Positions 14,471 through 15,649 of a stretch of DNA of 15,649 nucleotides are shown here, in pieces. The notes beneath the pieces are model-generated. The model worked only from the letters and a program-made list of their open reading frames with translations, had not been told where the DNA came from and ran no database searches. The position numbers and the translations under genes are program-made. Location: assembly GCA_945897655.1 (NCBI GenBank), contig CAMDHB010000039.1:1-15649 (forward strand). Direction: 5' to 3'. The stretch comes from Pseudorhodobacter antarcticus (GTDB lineage Bacteria > Pseudomonadota > Alphaproteobacteria > Rhodobacterales > Rhodobacteraceae). Every line of letters starts with the position of its first letter. Position 1 is the first letter of the stretch.

Positions 14471-15477
14471 TGACGGGGTTTGACGCGCTGCCGCTGACCC
14501 AGCAACTGCCGATCCTGGGGCAAGTGGCGGTGCGTGCGACCCAGAACTATGCGCTGCCGCCGGGGTTGGAGGTGGTGCTGATCAACCTGTCCGAGAACGC
14601 GACCTACCGGGTTGAAGCGCCGGATGGGCGGCGCTGGGCGCTGCGGGTGCATAGGGCTGGGTATCATTCGCGTGTGGCGATTGCGTCGGAACTGGCGTGG
14701 TTGACGGCGCTGCGGGATAATGGGGTTGTGGTAACGCCGCGCCCGGTGGCGGGGCGGGATGGTGAGGTTATTCAGGTGGTGGGCAATGACCGCCTGACCC
14801 GGCCCCGCCATGTGGTGCTGTCAGACTGGGAAGCGGGGTCCGAGCCCGGCATTGACGCCGACCTGACCCGCCCGTTTGAGGTTCTGGGTGAGGCGACGGC
14901 GCGGATGCACCGCTTTACCCAAAGCTGGCAACGGCCAAGCTGGTTCAGCCGCCCGGTGTGGAATTTTGAAACCGCTCTGGGGGCCGTGCCGCACTGGGGC
15001 CGCTGGCGCGATGGCATCGGGGTGGACGCGGAACGGGCGGCGCTGTTTGGCCGGACGGTGGCGCTGATCGGGCGCAGGCTGGCGGCTTACGGCGATGGGC
15101 CAGGCCGGGTGGGGCTGGTGCATTGCGATTTGCGGGTGGCGAACCTGCTGGTTGATGGCGATGCGGTCAAGGTCATCGACTTTGACGACTGCGGGTTCAG
15201 TTGGTTCATGTATGACGCCGCAACCCCGGTGTCGTTTTATGAGGATGATCCCAAGGTGCCGGGCCTGATTGAGGCTTGGAAGGCAGGCTACCGGCGGGCG
15301 CATCATCTGTCGGCGGAAGATGAGGCCGAAATCCCCACATTCCTGATGCTGCGCCGGTTGCTGCTGGTGGCTTGGATCGGATCGCATTCCCAGACCGATC
15401 TGGCCCGGTCGATGGGCGCACCCTATACCGAGGGCACGGTTGCGCTGTGCGAGGGCTATCTGCGCCAGTTCGGGTGA
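14470..15477 (+). CDS. APH/ChoK-family small-molecule phosphotransferase
   Basis: This 335-residue protein belongs to the aminoglycoside phosphotransferase/homoserine kinase-like superfamily. The catalytic loop is LVHCDLRVANLLVDGDAVKV (residues 216-235), with D220 and N225, followed by the metal-binding VIDFDDCGFSWF (about 235-246; D237). The ATP-lysine region is weakly conserved (about 56-62, WALRVHR). Such enzymes phosphorylate hydroxyl groups of small metabolites such as choline, homoserine, hydroxylysine or sugars; resistance to antibiotics is unlikely given the metabolic setting. Its ATG overlaps the aldolase stop (TGATG), so translation is probably coupled, with only a distant GGGAG. 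It is the last gene of the rightward set and converges on the tRNA gene 16 bases away. Confidence 0.85.
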   Translation: MTGFDALPLTQQLPILGQVAVRATQNYALPPGLEVVLINLSENATYRVEAPDGRRWALRVHRAGYHSRVAIASELAWLTALRDNGVVVTPRPVAGRDGEVIQVVGNDRLTRPRHVVLSDWEAGSEPGIDADLTRPFEVLGEATARMHRFTQSWQRPSWFSRPVWNFETALGAVPHWGRWRDGIGVDAERAALFGRTVALIGRRLAAYGDGPGRVGLVHCDLRVANLLVDGDAVKVIDFDDCGFSWFMYDAATPVSFYEDDPKVPGLIEAWKAGYRRAHHLSAEDEAEIPTFLMLRRLLLVAWIGSHSQTDLARSMGAPYTEGTVALCEGYLRQFG

Positions 15478-15493
15478 TTTGGAGGGAAGGAAG

Positions 15494-15568
15494 TGGCAGC
15501 CCGTAGGGGAGTTGAACCCCTCTTCCCAGGTTGAAAACCTGGTGTCCTAACCGATAGACGAACGGGCC
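15494..15568 (-). tRNA. tRNA-Glu (anticodon UUC)
   Basis: Read on the minus strand from 15568, the sequence folds as a complete tRNA. The acceptor strand GGCCCGT pairs with ACGGGCT (the first pair is G-U), the discriminator is G and CCA is encoded. The D arm is GTCTATCGGTTAGGAC. The anticodon arm CCAGG-TTTTCAA-CCTGG gives anticodon TTC, reading GAA/GAG for glutamate. The T arm is AGGGG-TTCAACT-CCCCT. It faces the kinase gene tail to tail, with no protein gene overlapping. Confidence 0.96.
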
Positions 15569-15596
15569 GCAGAGACGTTCTTGGTCAGTGCGGCGG

Positions 15597-15625
15597 TGTC
15601 TAATCAAGCGGCCCGGACTGCGCAA
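15597..15625 (-). promoter_or_regulatory. Candidate promoter for tRNA-Glu
   Basis: On the minus strand TTGCGC (15625-15620), a 17-base spacer and TAGACA (15602-15597) resemble a -35/-10 pair. The -10 ends 28 bases ahead of the tRNA 5' end, a suitable distance for a short leader. The match is moderate, and this is based on spacing and position only. Confidence 0.4.
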
Positions 15626-15649
15626 GAGGAAAAATCATCCATTCGCCAC

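Noticed and set aside
15494..15568. tRNA-Glu as a possible integration site for a mobile element
   Set aside because: No integrase, no direct repeat of the tRNA 3' end and no change in sequence character is visible in the window.
1..15649. CRISPR array, insertion sequence or transposase
   Set aside because: No regularly spaced repeats and no transposase-like frame were seen on either strand; the toxin-antitoxin pair has no recognisable terminal repeats or target duplication around it.

Overview
The window looks like a chromosomal segment of a high-GC alphaproteobacterium, most likely of the Rhodobacterales (Rhodobacter/Paracoccus/Roseobacter relatives). This rests on the GC-rich codon use, the urease gene order ureD-ureA-small ORF-ureB-ureC, a ROK-regulated xylose ABC transporter with a single-domain ATPase, and the tRNA-Glu sequence. 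The genus cannot be named from the sequence alone.

Region 1 (1-2716, minus strand) is the 5' half of a urease operon: ureD, ureA, a 59-residue exported or membrane-anchored small protein, ureB, then the first 126 codons of ureC, which runs off the left edge. A toxin-antitoxin pair lies inside this operon between ureB and ureC: an AbrB-fold antitoxin and a PIN-domain (VapC-like) toxin. ureC begins 12 bases after the toxin stop codon. Region 2 (2717-4804, plus strand) holds a divergent gene for an integral membrane MprF/LpiA-type protein with a C-terminal DUF2156 domain. It ends seven bases from the convergent ROK regulator.

Region 3 (4812-9603) is a sugar-uptake locus: a ROK-family repressor on the minus strand, a 213-base divergent control region with a candidate ROK operator, then xylF, a stem-loop probably acting as a partial terminator, xylH and a one-domain xylG. 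Region 4 (9628-12440) follows xylG after only 24 bases. It is a translationally coupled pair encoding a secreted vanadium-haloperoxidase-like protein and a secreted FG-GAP/CRTAC1 protein with an ASPIC/UnbV domain. Region 5 (12495-15477) is a second coupled set: a DAO-type FAD oxidoreductase, an HpaI-type aldolase and an APH-type small-molecule kinase. A tRNA-Glu(UUC) gene on the minus strand closes the window.

All genes from xylF to the kinase point the same way with short gaps or overlaps, so one long transcription unit is possible. The largest gap, 54 bases before the oxidoreductase, leaves room for a separate promoter. The points most worth a second look are the toxin-antitoxin module inside the urease operon, the small protein between ureA and ureB, the haloperoxidase-like/UnbV pair next to a sugar transporter, and the uncharacterised oxidoreductase-aldolase-kinase set.
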